Of a stretch of 50,336 nt of DNA, positions 7,975 through 16,609 are shown one piece after another (positions within the stretch are counted from its first letter, which is position 1; the number at the start of each line of letters is the position of its first letter). The stretch lies in assembly GCA_964645985.1 (NCBI GenBank), contig CAZYCC010000002.1, positions 1 to 50,336 of the forward strand. The letters are read 5' to 3'. Both the position numbers and the translations under genes were made by a program. The notes below the pieces were generated by a model. That model had not been told where the DNA came from. It saw nothing but the letters and a program-made list of their open reading frames with translations, and made no database searches. The DNA is from CAZYCC01 sp964645985 (lineage in GTDB: Bacteria > Bacillota > Clostridia > Oscillospirales > CAG-272).

Positions 7975-9825
7975 ATGTCACTCGATTCTCTTTTGCGGCG
8001 GGTGGAGAAGCCCGGGCGGTATATCGGGGGGGAGGTAGGCGAGGTGCGCAAGGATCCGCGCGAGGTGCGGCTGCGCTGGGCGTTCTGCTTCCCGGACAGC
8101 TACGAGATTGGGATGTCCAACCTCGGCGTGCGCATCCTCTACGGCGTTCTCAACCGCATGGAGGAAGTTTGGTGCGAGCGGGTGTACGCCCCCTGGCCGG
8201 ATATGGAGCGCGAGATGCGCGCGGCGCGCCTGCCGCTCTTCGCGCTCGAGTCGCAGGATCCCATCGCGACCTTCGATATTGTCGCCTTTACCCTGCAATA
8301 CGAGCTTTGCTACACCAACGTCCTCAATATGCTGGATCTGGCGAGGATTCCTCTGCTTTCGCGCGAGCGCGGCGAGGACGCTCCGATAGTCATCGGCGGG
8401 GGGCCCTGCGCCTACAACCCCGAGCCGCTCGCCGATTTTTTTGATATTTTCTCTATCGGCGAGGGCGAGGAGGCGCTGCCCGAGCTTGCCACGCTCTATT
8501 TAGAGATGAAAAAGAGCGGGAGCTGCCGCAAGAGCGACTTTCTGCGCGAGGCGGCAAAGCTCCCCGGGTTCTACGTCCCCTCTCTCTACGACGTTTCCTA
8601 TCGCGAGGACGGCACTCTCGCCGAGGTAGCTCCGCGCGAGGGAGCGCCTGCGGTGGTGCGCAAGCGGATAGTGGACAACTTAGATGAGGTTTACTATCCG
8701 CACACGGTCATTCTCCCTTACATTGAGACGGTGCAGGACCGCACGACGCTCGAAACCTGCCGCGGGTGTATGCGCGGCTGCCGCTTCTGCCAAGCGGGGA
8801 TGACCTCGCGCCCGGTGCGCGAAAAGTCGCCCGAGGTTCTCCTGCGCGACGCGCGCGCTATCACCGAGGCGGCGGGCTACGACGAGCTGTCGCTGATGGC
8901 GCTCTCTATCTCCGACTACACGCGCCTGCCGGAGCTGCTCGATGCGCTCATTCCGTGGGCAAAGGAGAGGAACATCACGCTCTCCCTGCCCTCTCAGCGC
9001 GCCGATGCCTTCACGCGCGATCTGATGGAGCGCCTCTCCTCTCTGCGCGAGAGCGGCCTCACCTTCGCGCCGGAGGCGGGAACCCAGCGCCTGCGCGACG
9101 CGATCAACAAGAATCTGCGCGAGGAGGATCTCTTCCGCGCCTGCGACCTCGCCTTCGACTACGGCAAGAGCAGCGTGAAGCTCTACTTTATGAGTGGATT
9201 GCCGACCGAAACCGACGAGGACATCACCGGAATCGCGCGCCTTGCCGAGCAGGTCGTCGCGCTTTATTACCGCAACCCCAACCGCCGCAAAAATGTCCAC
9301 CCGCGCGTGACTATTTCTGTCTCCTGCTTCATCCCCAAGCCCTTCACCCCCTTTCAGTGGGAGGCGCAAAACAGCCGCGCAGAGCTTCGCCGCAAGCAGG
9401 AGCTGCTCGCCTCCGCCATCACAAATAAGCACGTGCGCTACACCTGGCACGATGCCGGAGCGAGCCACATCGAGGCGGCGCTCGCGCGCGGCAACCGCCG
9501 CGTCGGGCAGGCGCTGCTCGCCGCGCACCGGCGCGGCCTGCGCTTCGACGCTTGGGACGAGTTCTTTCGCTATGAGGGGTGGCTCTCGTCCTTTGCCGAC
9601 GCGGGGCTTGACCCCGACTTTTTCGCCGCGCGGGTATGGGGCGAGGAGGAAATTTTGCCGTGGGAGGTTATTGACTGCGGCGTCTCGCGGGAGTTTTTCC
9701 TGCGCGAGAGGCGGCGCGCCTATGCGTCCTCTCCCACCTCCAACTGCCGCGAGCAGTGCTCCGCCTGCGGCGCGGGATCGCTTTGCGCGAGCGCAACCTA
9801 CTGCCCCGGTAGAAGACAAGGATAA
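7975..9825 (+). CDS. B12-binding-like radical SAM protein, TIGR03960 family
   Basis: A 616-residue radical SAM enzyme of unknown substrate. Residues about 30-180 form a B12-binding-like domain (FPDSYEIGMSN, FTLQYELCYTN, GGGPCAYNPEP). The radical SAM cluster motif is C265-x3-C269-x2-C272 (CMRGCRFC), followed by the usual SAM-binding barrel (LSLMALSISDY, FAPEAGTQR). The C-terminus is cysteine-rich (CREQCSACGAGSLC), which may hold a second Fe-S cluster. It is usually found directly before TIGR03936, as here, and often near RNase G and ribosomal protein L21 genes, suggesting an RNA- or ribosome-related job. The ATG at 7975 starts the conserved region properly; no strong ribosome binding site is visible. 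The family assignment is confident, the function unknown. Confidence 0.9.
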   Translation: MSLDSLLRRVEKPGRYIGGEVGEVRKDPREVRLRWAFCFPDSYEIGMSNLGVRILYGVLNRMEEVWCERVYAPWPDMEREMRAARLPLFALESQDPIATFDIVAFTLQYELCYTNVLNMLDLARIPLLSRERGEDAPIVIGGGPCAYNPEPLADFFDIFSIGEGEEALPELATLYLEMKKSGSCRKSDFLREAAKLPGFYVPSLYDVSYREDGTLAEVAPREGAPAVVRKRIVDNLDEVYYPHTVILPYIETVQDRTTLETCRGCMRGCRFCQAGMTSRPVREKSPEVLLRDARAITEAAGYDELSLMALSISDYTRLPELLDALIPWAKERNITLSLPSQRADAFTRDLMERLSSLRESGLTFAPEAGTQRLRDAINKNLREEDLFRACDLAFDYGKSSVKLYFMSGLPTETDEDITGIARLAEQVVALYYRNPNRRKNVHPRVTISVSCFIPKPFTPFQWEAQNSRAELRRKQELLASAITNKHVRYTWHDAGASHIEAALARGNRRVGQALLAAHRRGLRFDAWDEFFRYEGWLSSFADAGLDPDFFAARVWGEEEILPWEVIDCGVSREFFLRERRRAYASSPTSNCREQCSACGAGSLCASATYCPGRRQG

Positions 9826-10258
9826 TGCGAGGAAGCGGCGCGCTGGGCGCGGGGTTTTCGGGGGAATCGGTCAAAAAGCGCGCGGCAGCGGGCGCGGGGA
9901 GGTCATCGCCCGCGATGAACGCATTTGCGGCGCGCGGTGCGAATCCCTTCAAAAGCGCGGCGCGGCTCCACGCTCCTCCCCCGCGAAGTTTTCGCGAGAT
10001 CGCGCGCCGGGCGGGAGACGAGCTGCACGCGCTACTATAGCCCGCGTTCTGCGAATTTCGTGCGAGAGCGCGCGTGATCTAGTACACATTAACGGCACGG
10101 TTTAACGGCAGGGTGCACCTCGGGCGCAGTTCTCGCGCAAGAGCGCTGCCGGGCGGGGGAATGAGAGGCAGCGGCGGCGCGGCTCCGCAAAAAGAAACGG
10201 GGGCTACTCGGCGGGGCAAAGAGCGCGGGGTTTTAGCCGCGCACATATTTCTTTTTCT
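9826..10258 (+). other. intergenic stretch between the TIGR03960 and TIGR03936 genes
   Basis: 433 bases of GC-rich sequence with no recognisable gene, promoter or terminator. In many Clostridia these two genes are almost adjacent, so the insertion of noncoding sequence is notable. Confidence 0.45.
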
Positions 10259-10918
10259 ATGTCTACTATCATTCCCGCGGGGCGGGCGCGCTTTCGCTTT
10301 TGTAAGCTCGGGCGGCTGAAATTCATTTCGCACCTTGACCTGCTGCGTACGGTGAAGGGGGCGCTGCTGCGCGCCGGCGTGCCGCTTGTCTACACCGAGG
10401 GCTATCACCCGCACCCTAAAATGGTGTTCGCTCTGCCGCTCCCGCTCGGCGTGGAGAGCGTCTGCGAGCTGCTCGATATTCGCCTCACCGAGCCGCGCGG
10501 CGCGCAGGATCTTCTCGAGGCAGTTCGCGCGCGGCTGACAGATGAGCTGCCTTTCGTTGAGGTCTACCCCGCCTCCCGCCCCTTCTCTGACATTACCGCC
10601 GCCGACTACCGCTTTCGCTTTCGCGATCCCGGCCTCACCGCCGGGCGGCTGCGCGAGGCGCTCACTTTGCCCCTCCCCATCGAAAAAAAATCCAAGCGCG
10701 GGATAGTCAAAGTCGATATGCGCGAGGGCGTGCTCTCCTTCACGCTCGATGAGGAGAACGGCGAGGTTCTCGCCGACGCGCGCCTCGCCGCCTCGCCCGA
10801 CAACTTTGCCTCGCCCGAGAACCTCGTGCGCGCGCTGCGCGCGGCGACCGCGCTCCCGCTCGACGACTACGACATTTGCCGCACGGAAATTCTTGCGGGC
10901 GAGGAGATTTTTCGGTAG
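10259..10918 (+). CDS. TIGR03936 (DUF2344) radical SAM-linked protein
   Basis: A 219-residue protein of the family that accompanies TIGR03960 radical SAM proteins. The characteristic N-terminus is visible: RFRFCKLGRLKFISHLDLLR, then YTEGYHPHPKM and PLPLGVES. No enzymatic motif of its own is known; it is presumed to be a partner or substrate-binding subunit of the upstream radical SAM protein. The ATG at 10259 begins the conserved region almost at once, and there is no clear Shine-Dalgarno, only a T-rich run before the start. The usual downstream neighbours (RNase G, rplU, rpmA) are missing; the next gene is an IscU-like scaffold with its own promoter. Confidence 0.88.
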   Translation: MSTIIPAGRARFRFCKLGRLKFISHLDLLRTVKGALLRAGVPLVYTEGYHPHPKMVFALPLPLGVESVCELLDIRLTEPRGAQDLLEAVRARLTDELPFVEVYPASRPFSDITAADYRFRFRDPGLTAGRLREALTLPLPIEKKSKRGIVKVDMREGVLSFTLDEENGEVLADARLAASPDNFASPENLVRALRAATALPLDDYDICRTEILAGEEIFR

Positions 10919-11079
10919 AGCGCGCGGGGTCTTTCCGGTAAGGAGACTTCGCTGTCGCGAGCGGCGCGGCAAGGCAAGCGGCGGGGATCTCCCCCCGCTC
11001 CCGGGGCGCTAACCGCGCCGAGAGCGGTCTTTGAGGTCGCGCCGGGGGCGGCAAAGGCAAGACGATCCGCGCGCCCCTC

Positions 11080-11108
11080 TTGCATTTTTCGCGCGGGTGG
11101 GGTATACT
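11080..11108 (+). promoter_or_regulatory. sigma-A promoter of the IscU-like/GGGtGRT operon
   Basis: TTGCAT (11080-11085), a 17-base spacer and TATACT (11103-11108). The start is expected near 11115, about 54 bases before the first gene. The same TTGCAT -35 variant occurs before rimP and the leucine-rich-repeat gene. Confidence 0.8.
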
Positions 11109-11168
11109 TGTGCTGTACGTTGCCCCGCGAGGGGCGGCGCGACAGGATAATCGCAAAGGAGCAACGCT

Positions 11169-11876
11169 ATGAGCAACTGTCCATACGCGATGTCCGCCGA
11201 GGTTGAGCGGATGTGCGTGGTCAAACAGGGGCCGAATCACGGTCCCGCGCCCCTGCCCGAGGAGGGCAAGTGGGTGCAGGCGAAGGAAATCGCCGACATC
11301 TCCGGCTATACGCATGGGGTGGGCTGGTGCGCGCCGCAGCAAGGCGCCTGCAAGCTCTCGCTCAATGTGAAAAACGGCGTCATCGAGGAGGCGTTAATCG
11401 AAACAATCGGCTGCTCGGGGATGACTCACTCGGCGGCGATGGCGGCGGAGATCCTCCCCGGCAAGACCATCTTAGAGGCGCTCAACACAGACCTCGTCTG
11501 CGACGCGATCAACACCGCGATGCGCGAGCTCTTCCTGCAAATCGCCTACGGGCGCACGCAGTCGGCGTTCTCGGAGGGGGGTCTCGTTATCGGGGCGGGG
11601 ATGGAAGACCTCGGCAAGGGGGCGCGATCGATGGTCGGCACGATGTACGGCACCAAGGAAAAGGGTGTGCGGTATCTTGAGATGACCGAGGGCTACTGCA
11701 CGCGCATGGCGCTCGATGAGGCGGGCGAGGTCATCGGGTATGAGTTCGTCTCGCTCGGCAAAATGACCGACCTCATCAAGAAGGGCGTCGAGCCGAACGC
11801 GGCATACGAGCAGTCGAAGGGCACTTACGGGCGCTTCGACGAGGCGGCGCGGGTCATCGATCCGCGCAAAGAATGA
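11169..11876 (+). CDS. NifU/IscU-like iron-sulfur scaffold family protein, partner of GGGtGRT
   Basis: A 235-residue protein with an IscU/NifU N-terminal-like fold. Three cysteines sit where the scaffold ligands are expected: C61 in QQGACKL, C82 in IGCSGMTHSA and C111 in DLVCDAIN. Extra cysteines are C4, C16 and C54. The aspartate that normally follows the first scaffold cysteine (CGD) is replaced (CKL), so it is a divergent version that may not act as a general scaffold. It has AAAGGAG upstream of the ATG and its own promoter, and the GGGtGRT gene starts 15 bases after its stop, so the two form an operon. The pairing is conserved in anaerobic Firmicutes; the joint function is unknown. No cysteine desulfurase or sufBC genes are nearby. 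Confidence 0.85.
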   Translation: MSNCPYAMSAEVERMCVVKQGPNHGPAPLPEEGKWVQAKEIADISGYTHGVGWCAPQQGACKLSLNVKNGVIEEALIETIGCSGMTHSAAMAAEILPGKTILEALNTDLVCDAINTAMRELFLQIAYGRTQSAFSEGGLVIGAGMEDLGKGARSMVGTMYGTKEKGVRYLEMTEGYCTRMALDEAGEVIGYEFVSLGKMTDLIKKGVEPNAAYEQSKGTYGRFDEAARVIDPRKE

Positions 11877-11891
11877 GAGGGGGTCAGCGTT

Positions 11892-12890
11892 ATGGCGACA
11901 TTTGAAGGCTACGAGCGGCGCGAGGCGAAGATTCTCGCCACGCTCAAAGAATACGGCATCGGCAGTATCGACGAGTGCAAGAGCATTTGCGACGAAAAGG
12001 GCATCGACCCGTACACCATCGTGCAGGAGACACAGCCCATCTGCTTTGAGAACGCGAAATGGGCGTACACGGTCGGCGCCGCCATCGCCATCAAGTCGGG
12101 CTGCCGCAAGGCGGCAGACGCGGCGGCGAAAATTGGTGTCGGATTGCAGGCGTTCTGCGTGCCCGGCTCTGTCGCGGAGAACCGCAAAGTCGGGCTCGGG
12201 CACGGCAACCTCGGCAAGATGCTGCTCTCCGAGGAGACCGAGTGCTTCTGCTTCCTCGCGGGGCATGAGAGCTTCGCCGCGGCGGAGGGCGCGATCAAGA
12301 TCGCGCTCAACGCGAACAAAGTGCGCGAAAAGCCGCTGCGCGTCGTCCTCAACGGGCTCGGCAAGGACGCGGCGTACATCATCTCGCGCGTCAACGGCTT
12401 CACTTATGTGAAAACGACCTTCGACCCCTTCACCGAGGAGGTCAGCATTGAGAGCGAGACGCCGTTCAGTAGCGGCCCTCGCGCAGCGGTGCGCTGCTAC
12501 GGCGCGGACAACGTCCCGGAGGGCGTCGCGATTATGCGGCTCGAGCGGGTCGGCGTGTCGATCACCGGCAACAGCACCAACCCGACGCGCTTCCAGCACC
12601 CGGTCGCCGGCACCTATAAAAAATGGTGCGTCGAGAACGGAGTGAAATACTTCTCGGTGGCGTCGGGCGGCGGCACCGGCCGCACGCTCCACCCCGACAA
12701 TATGGCGGCGGGCCCCTCCTCTTACGGGATGACCGACACGATGGGGCGGATGCACTCGGACGCGCAGTTCGCCGGATCGAGCAGCGTCCCCGCTCACGTT
12801 GAGATGATGGGTCTCATCGGCATGGGCAATAACCCGATGGTCGGCGCTACCGTCGCCGTCGCCGTCGCGGTAGAAGAAGCGATGAAATGA
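11892..12890 (+). CDS. GGGtGRT family protein
   Basis: A 332-residue protein of the GGGtGRT family (Pfam GGGtGRT), named for the signature seen here at residues 259-265 (GGGTGRT) followed by LHPDNMA. Other visible features are several cysteines (C29, C33, C51, C71, C89, C118, C120, C202, C246), some of which may bind an iron-sulfur cluster or metal supplied by the upstream scaffold protein, and a Gly/Ala-rich C-terminus (IGMGNNPMVGATVAV). Its biochemical role is not established. It has a GAGGGGGT-type ribosome binding site just upstream and is translated from the same transcript as the IscU-like gene. The two products very probably work together. Confidence 0.88.
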   Translation: MATFEGYERREAKILATLKEYGIGSIDECKSICDEKGIDPYTIVQETQPICFENAKWAYTVGAAIAIKSGCRKAADAAAKIGVGLQAFCVPGSVAENRKVGLGHGNLGKMLLSEETECFCFLAGHESFAAAEGAIKIALNANKVREKPLRVVLNGLGKDAAYIISRVNGFTYVKTTFDPFTEEVSIESETPFSSGPRAAVRCYGADNVPEGVAIMRLERVGVSITGNSTNPTRFQHPVAGTYKKWCVENGVKYFSVASGGGTGRTLHPDNMAAGPSSYGMTDTMGRMHSDAQFAGSSSVPAHVEMMGLIGMGNNPMVGATVAVAVAVEEAMK

Positions 12891-12900
12891 GAAGCGGTGT

Positions 12901-12936
12901 CCCCTCTTTTCCCGGCCCCGCCCGGGAAAAGAGGGG
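12901..12936 (+). terminator. perfect 15-bp inverted repeat after the GGGtGRT gene
   Basis: Bases 12901-12915 (cccctcttttcccgg) pair perfectly with 12922-12936 around a six-base loop. It lies 10 bases after the stop codon, as a terminator would, but no U-run follows. It may be a terminator, an mRNA 3' end stabiliser or a repeat element. Confidence 0.5.
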
Positions 12937-13531
12937 CGGCGGGGTGCGGATCCCCGAAAAGGGGGGATCTTCGCCGGAAATGCCGGGCGCGTTATCCCTT
13001 AGCGGCCGCTCGCCTTCGGCGCGCGTTGTCTCGGCGCGAGGGCGCTGCCGCGAGGGGGAGACGAGCAGAAACGAGACGGCAGATTCATTTCGACACGGGA
13101 CGACGCAGGAGTGAGGCGTGCCCCTCGCGAAATCACCCTATCGCGGGGCGTTACGGCGCGGTGAGGCGGGGAGGATAGGGGGGCGTTTCTTCACGACGCT
13201 GCCGCGCAACGAAAGGAAAACGCGGGCGAGCTTTATTCCCTAGCTTCGCCGGGGAATAAAACGAAATGGGGCAGCGGGAGTGTTCATACACAGCCCGCGC
13301 TGTGAAAAACGCGGAGTAGCCTTCCCGCGGTGCGCCGAGGCGCGGAAGGAAACGCGGGAGCGCATTTGCAGAACTGCCCGGGGCAAAAGCACAGGCAAGA
13401 CGTGAAGCCTCATCGCCAAGGGTAGGCGCGAGGGCGCGGAGGGGGAACCATCTCCTCTCGCGTTCTTAACGCAAGCCGAGGACGGGGACGGGAGGGAAAC
13501 CGGGGGCGGAGCGGGGCTAGGTGCAGCGTAT
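12937..13531 (+). other. intergenic stretch before tRNA-Pro
   Basis: About 595 bases, no gene recognised. It holds an inverted repeat, tttattccc at 13232-13240 with gggaataaa at 13252-13260, and a ggcgtttcttcacgacg segment at 13182-13198 resembling a repeat in the yggT-sepF gap. No convincing promoter for the tRNA was found. Confidence 0.4.
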
Positions 13532-13607
13532 CGGGGTGTAGCCCAGATGGTAGGGCGCGACATTTGGGATGTCGAGGCCGCGAGTTCGAGTCTCGCCACT
13601 CCGACCA
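13532..13607 (+). tRNA. tRNA-Pro (anticodon TGG)
   Basis: 76 bases with encoded CCA. The acceptor stem cggggtg pairs with cactccg; the D arm is gccc/gggc; the anticodon stem is cgaca/tgtcg with loop tttggga (anticodon TGG, reads CCA and probably all proline codons with wobble modification); the T arm contains gttcgag. A terminator follows immediately. Confidence 0.95.
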
Positions 13608-13637
13608 ACCCACCGACTTTTCGTCGGTGGGTTTTTT
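13608..13637 (+). terminator. rho-independent terminator of tRNA-Pro
   Basis: A ten-base-pair stem (acccaccgac at 13608-13617 with gtcggtgggt at 13623-13632), loop ttttc, then a T-run to 13637. It begins one base after the tRNA CCA end. Confidence 0.93.
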
Positions 13638-14203
13638 CGTGTGGGATTCGCGGGAGAGGGAAAAACTTCCCCGCGCGGGGGAATTTGCGCGAGGGAACGG
13701 GGGCGCAAGGAAAACCCGCTCGCGCGGCGGGGTGTCGCGGGGGGAGGCAGGTGCAGCATGGCGCGGCGGGCGGCTTCCCCCCGCGAGGTCGCGGGGGAAG
13801 GTCGGCTCGCTTGCGCTTGTCGCCCCGCCGGCGGCGCTTTCGGTGAAGGGCGGAAGGCGCGCTGCGCGCAGCTTTCCGGGCAGGAGAAAACCTGCGCTCG
13901 CGGCAGGGTTGGCTTCGCGTACGCTTTTATTTCGTCGATTGCGTCGCCCCAACCTCTCCCCGCGCGCGGCGGGCTGCGCCTGCCTCCGCCTCCTCGCGGG
14001 TTTACGCACCCCCATCCTCTCCCCCGCCCACGCGGGCGCATGGCGCGGAACGGGAAAGACGAGCGCGAATGGCGGAAGCGGCGAAAACGCGCCTTCGTCA
14101 AGGGCAATACCCGCAAAAAAGAGCAAACTATCCAAAATCTGAAAAATTTCTCGCATTTTTCTCTGCTCTTTGTCTTTTTTCTTACATTTTTTCCTTCGAC
14201 CCC
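13638..14203 (+). other. intergenic stretch between tRNA-Pro and the rimP promoter
   Basis: About 565 bases. GC-rich up to about 14100, then AT-rich and pyrimidine-rich just before the rimP promoter. Long reading frames exist on both strands here but are of biased composition without start signals, so I call no gene. Confidence 0.4.
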
Positions 14204-14232
14204 TTGCATTTGGGGGAAAAGTGTGCTATACT
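14204..14232 (+). promoter_or_regulatory. sigma-A promoter of the rimP-nusA-infB operon
   Basis: TTGCAT (14204-14209), a 17-base spacer and TATACT (14227-14232) with TGC directly before the -10 box (extended -10). Transcription should begin near 14239, about 480 bases before rimP. Confidence 0.82.
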
Positions 14233-14279
14233 GCTCTTGCGATGATGGATTTGACTACTGCATGAACGACGGCGAGGGA

Positions 14280-14306
14280 AGAGCGGCGGTGCCGCTCTCC
14301 TTTTCT
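14280..14306 (+). terminator. leader hairpin, candidate attenuator before rimP
   Basis: An eight-base-pair stem (agagcggc with gccgctct around ggt) followed by ccttttctt lies 40 bases after the predicted start of the rimP operon transcript. Two tiny frames precede or overlap it (ATGATGGAT ending TGA at the next ATG). It looks like a conditional terminator, which would suit an operon encoding NusA; this is inference. Confidence 0.5.
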
Positions 14307-14722
14307 TGAAGCGAAAAAGCGGCTTTTTCCGGGTGTTTCCCGGGTGATCCAAATCCACATCGCGTGAGCATCCCCCCCCTTTCGGGGGAGGGGAAATTTC
14401 ACGCTTCCCCCGCGTGACCCGAACCCGGGTGACCCGAACCCGCATTTTGCTCGAAGCGCCGTGCTTCGCGCTGCCGAAGGACCGTACCATCGTGCAGACG
14501 GCGGATGGCGTTGTCGCTTTGCGAGGCGTCGCGAGCTCACCTCGCTTTATCAAACTTTCGCGAGTTTGCCGATTCAGCCGCGCACCGGGGGTTCTCCCGA
14601 GCGTTACCGCGTTGCGGCACGTCGCGAGTTTTTCGCCTCCTCTCGCCCTGCCGCGCCGCCGCGAAGGAGCGGCGTTTCCCGCCCCGCCGAGGTTTGCGCC
14701 CGGCCTCTCCCATGTTTTTCTT
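14307..14722 (+). repeat. rimP leader with 14-base direct repeats
   Basis: gtgacccgaacccg occurs at 14414-14427 and 14429-14442, with a weaker copy (gtgatccaaatcc) near 14344. A C-rich/G-rich hairpin (ccccccctttcggggga) lies near 14372-14390. No gene is recognised between the leader hairpin and rimP. Confidence 0.5.
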
Positions 14723-15253
14723 ATGACAGCTTCCTCTTCCCCGAGAGATAGCGGCGTCGCGGCGCGCGTGCGCGAGCTCATTGCGCCTACCGTCGAGCGG
14801 CTCGGGGTGACGCTTTGGGATGTCGAGTTCGCCAAAGAGGGCGCGCAGTGGCACCTGCGCGTCACCATCGACAGCGCGGCGCGCGACGGAGCGGTCAGCA
14901 TCGACGACTGCGAGCGCGTCCACCGCGAAATTGAGCCGCTCATCGACGAGGAGGACCCCATCGAGGCGTTTTACTATCTCGATGTGTCCTCGCCCGGCGT
15001 GGAGCGGGTTCTGCGCACCGACGAGCATTTTTCGTGGGCGGTGCAGCGCGGCGAGAGGCTGCGTTTGCGGCTCTTCGCGCCCCTGCCCGGCGAGGGCGAG
15101 CGGGAGATCCTCGCGCGCGTCATCTCCTTTGACGGGGAGACGCTTGCCCTCTCGCGCGAGGACGGGAGCACACTAACGCTGCCGCGCACGGCGGTGTCGC
15201 GCGCGCTCGTCTACTATGATTTCGGCGCGGACTTTGCCCAAGGCGAGCCCTGA
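14723..15253 (+). CDS. rimP: ribosome maturation factor RimP
   Basis: RimP helps mature the 30S ribosomal subunit. The 176-residue product is of typical size. The N-terminal domain runs from VRELIAPTVERLGVTLWDVEF through LRVTIDS, with SIDDCERVHREIEPLID and the family hallmark YYLDVSSPGVERVL near residues 87-100. The C-terminal SH3-like domain follows. I chose the ATG at 14723 because it is the nearest one giving the normal N-terminus; no strong Shine-Dalgarno is present. It is the first gene of the operon, 123 bases before nusA. Confidence 0.92.
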   Translation: MTASSSPRDSGVAARVRELIAPTVERLGVTLWDVEFAKEGAQWHLRVTIDSAARDGAVSIDDCERVHREIEPLIDEEDPIEAFYYLDVSSPGVERVLRTDEHFSWAVQRGERLRLRLFAPLPGEGEREILARVISFDGETLALSREDGSTLTLPRTAVSRALVYYDFGADFAQGEP

Positions 15254-15376
15254 AACGCCGTGGCGGGATCGCCAAAGTGTCTTCTCTCGTGTCCCCCCGC
15301 AAGGGGTCGGGGAGAGCGCGGCGGATTTCCATTTGAAAATGTGCAAATATCGCTTTGCGCGAGTGAAAGGATAGCC

Positions 15377-16609
15377 ATGAATGAAGAATTTTTTGAGGCG
15401 CTGAATTTGCTCGAGCGGGAGAAAGGCATCCCGAAGGACTATATGCTCGAGCGGGTGAAGATGGCCTTGCTTGCCGCCTTCCGCAAGCAGGAGGGCATCG
15501 GCAAGCCGGCGACCAAGGAGGAGCGCCTGCGCGACGAGGAGGAGCCGATCAGCGCGCGCGTCGAAATCGACGAGGAGCGCGGCGAAATAAAGCTCTACAA
15601 GCTGCTGACCGTTGTCGACAATCCATCGCCCGACGGGGGCGAGGGCGAGAGCGCCGATGCCGCCGCAAAGCGCGCCGAAACCCCCGAGGAGAATATCCCC
15701 GAGCCGGACGACGGCGAGGGCGAGGACGCTGCGGAGGACGGAGACGAACCCGACAAGCCCGCCGCGAGGCCGCTTGACAAGAGATACACCATTTCTCTTG
15801 ATGAGGCGCAAAAAATCGAGCCGGGCGCGCAGGTCGGCGACGTCCTTGAGATCGAGCAGAAGACCAAAGAATTTTTGCGCACGGCGGCGCAGGCGGCGAA
15901 GCAGGTTATCATCCAGGGGATCCGCGAGTTCGAGCGCAGCGAGCAGATTATCGAGTACGAGAACCGCCGCGAGGACATCCTCACGGGCGTGGTAGACCGC
16001 GTGGAACCGAACGGCGACATCATCCTCATCACCGAGAGCGGTACTGTCGCGCTGCGCAAGAACGAGCAGCTGCCGGGCGACCGCTTTGCGCCGGGGCAGC
16101 ATGTGAAGGTGTTTGTCAGTGAGGTGGTCGCGCAATCGGCGAGCGCCGGCAGCCGGGACAGCATCACCGTCTCGCGCACCCACCCGCACTTCGTCAAGCG
16201 CCTCTTCGAGACGGAAATTCCCGAGGTCAGCGAGGGCACCGTCCGCGTTGTAAACGTTGCGCGCGAGGCGGGAAGCCGCACGAAAATCGCGGTGGCGTCG
16301 GAGGACGCGCGGGTCGACCCGGTCGGTGCCTGCATCGGCACGCACAGCTCGCGCATCAACCCCATCATCGAGGAGCTGAAGGGCGAGAAAATCGATGTCA
16401 TTCCGTACAGCGAGGAACTGTCGGAATATGTCAAAGCGGCGCTCTCGCCCGCTAAACCCGAGGATGTCATTGTCTCGGCAGACCGTGACTGCCGCGTTAT
16501 CGTCGCGCCAGAGCAGCTCTCGCTCGCCATCGGCAAGGAGGGGCAGAACGCCCGCCTCGCCGCCCGCCTCACCGGCACCCGCGTCGACATCAAGACGACG
16601 AAAGAGTAA
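15377..16609 (+). CDS. nusA: transcription termination/antitermination factor NusA
   Basis: NusA binds RNA polymerase and nascent RNA to control pausing, termination and antitermination. The 410-residue product contains the N-terminal polymerase-binding domain, an S1 domain (about 202-268, VVDRVEPNGDIIL), KH1 (about 282-345, with GTHSSRIN) and KH2 (about 346-408, with IGKEGQNARLAARL). It lacks the extra C-terminal acidic repeats of the E. coli protein, as usual in Firmicutes. Residues about 82-133 are an unusual acidic, low-complexity insertion inside the N-terminal domain, splitting a region that is continuous in most NusA proteins. GAAAGGA lies seven bases before the ATG at 15377. It is in the classic operon order rimP-nusA-ylxR. 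Confidence 0.95.
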   Translation: MNEEFFEALNLLEREKGIPKDYMLERVKMALLAAFRKQEGIGKPATKEERLRDEEEPISARVEIDEERGEIKLYKLLTVVDNPSPDGGEGESADAAAKRAETPEENIPEPDDGEGEDAAEDGDEPDKPAARPLDKRYTISLDEAQKIEPGAQVGDVLEIEQKTKEFLRTAAQAAKQVIIQGIREFERSEQIIEYENRREDILTGVVDRVEPNGDIILITESGTVALRKNEQLPGDRFAPGQHVKVFVSEVVAQSASAGSRDSITVSRTHPHFVKRLFETEIPEVSEGTVRVVNVAREAGSRTKIAVASEDARVDPVGACIGTHSSRINPIIEELKGEKIDVIPYSEELSEYVKAALSPAKPEDVIVSADRDCRVIVAPEQLSLAIGKEGQNARLAARLTGTRVDIKTTKE

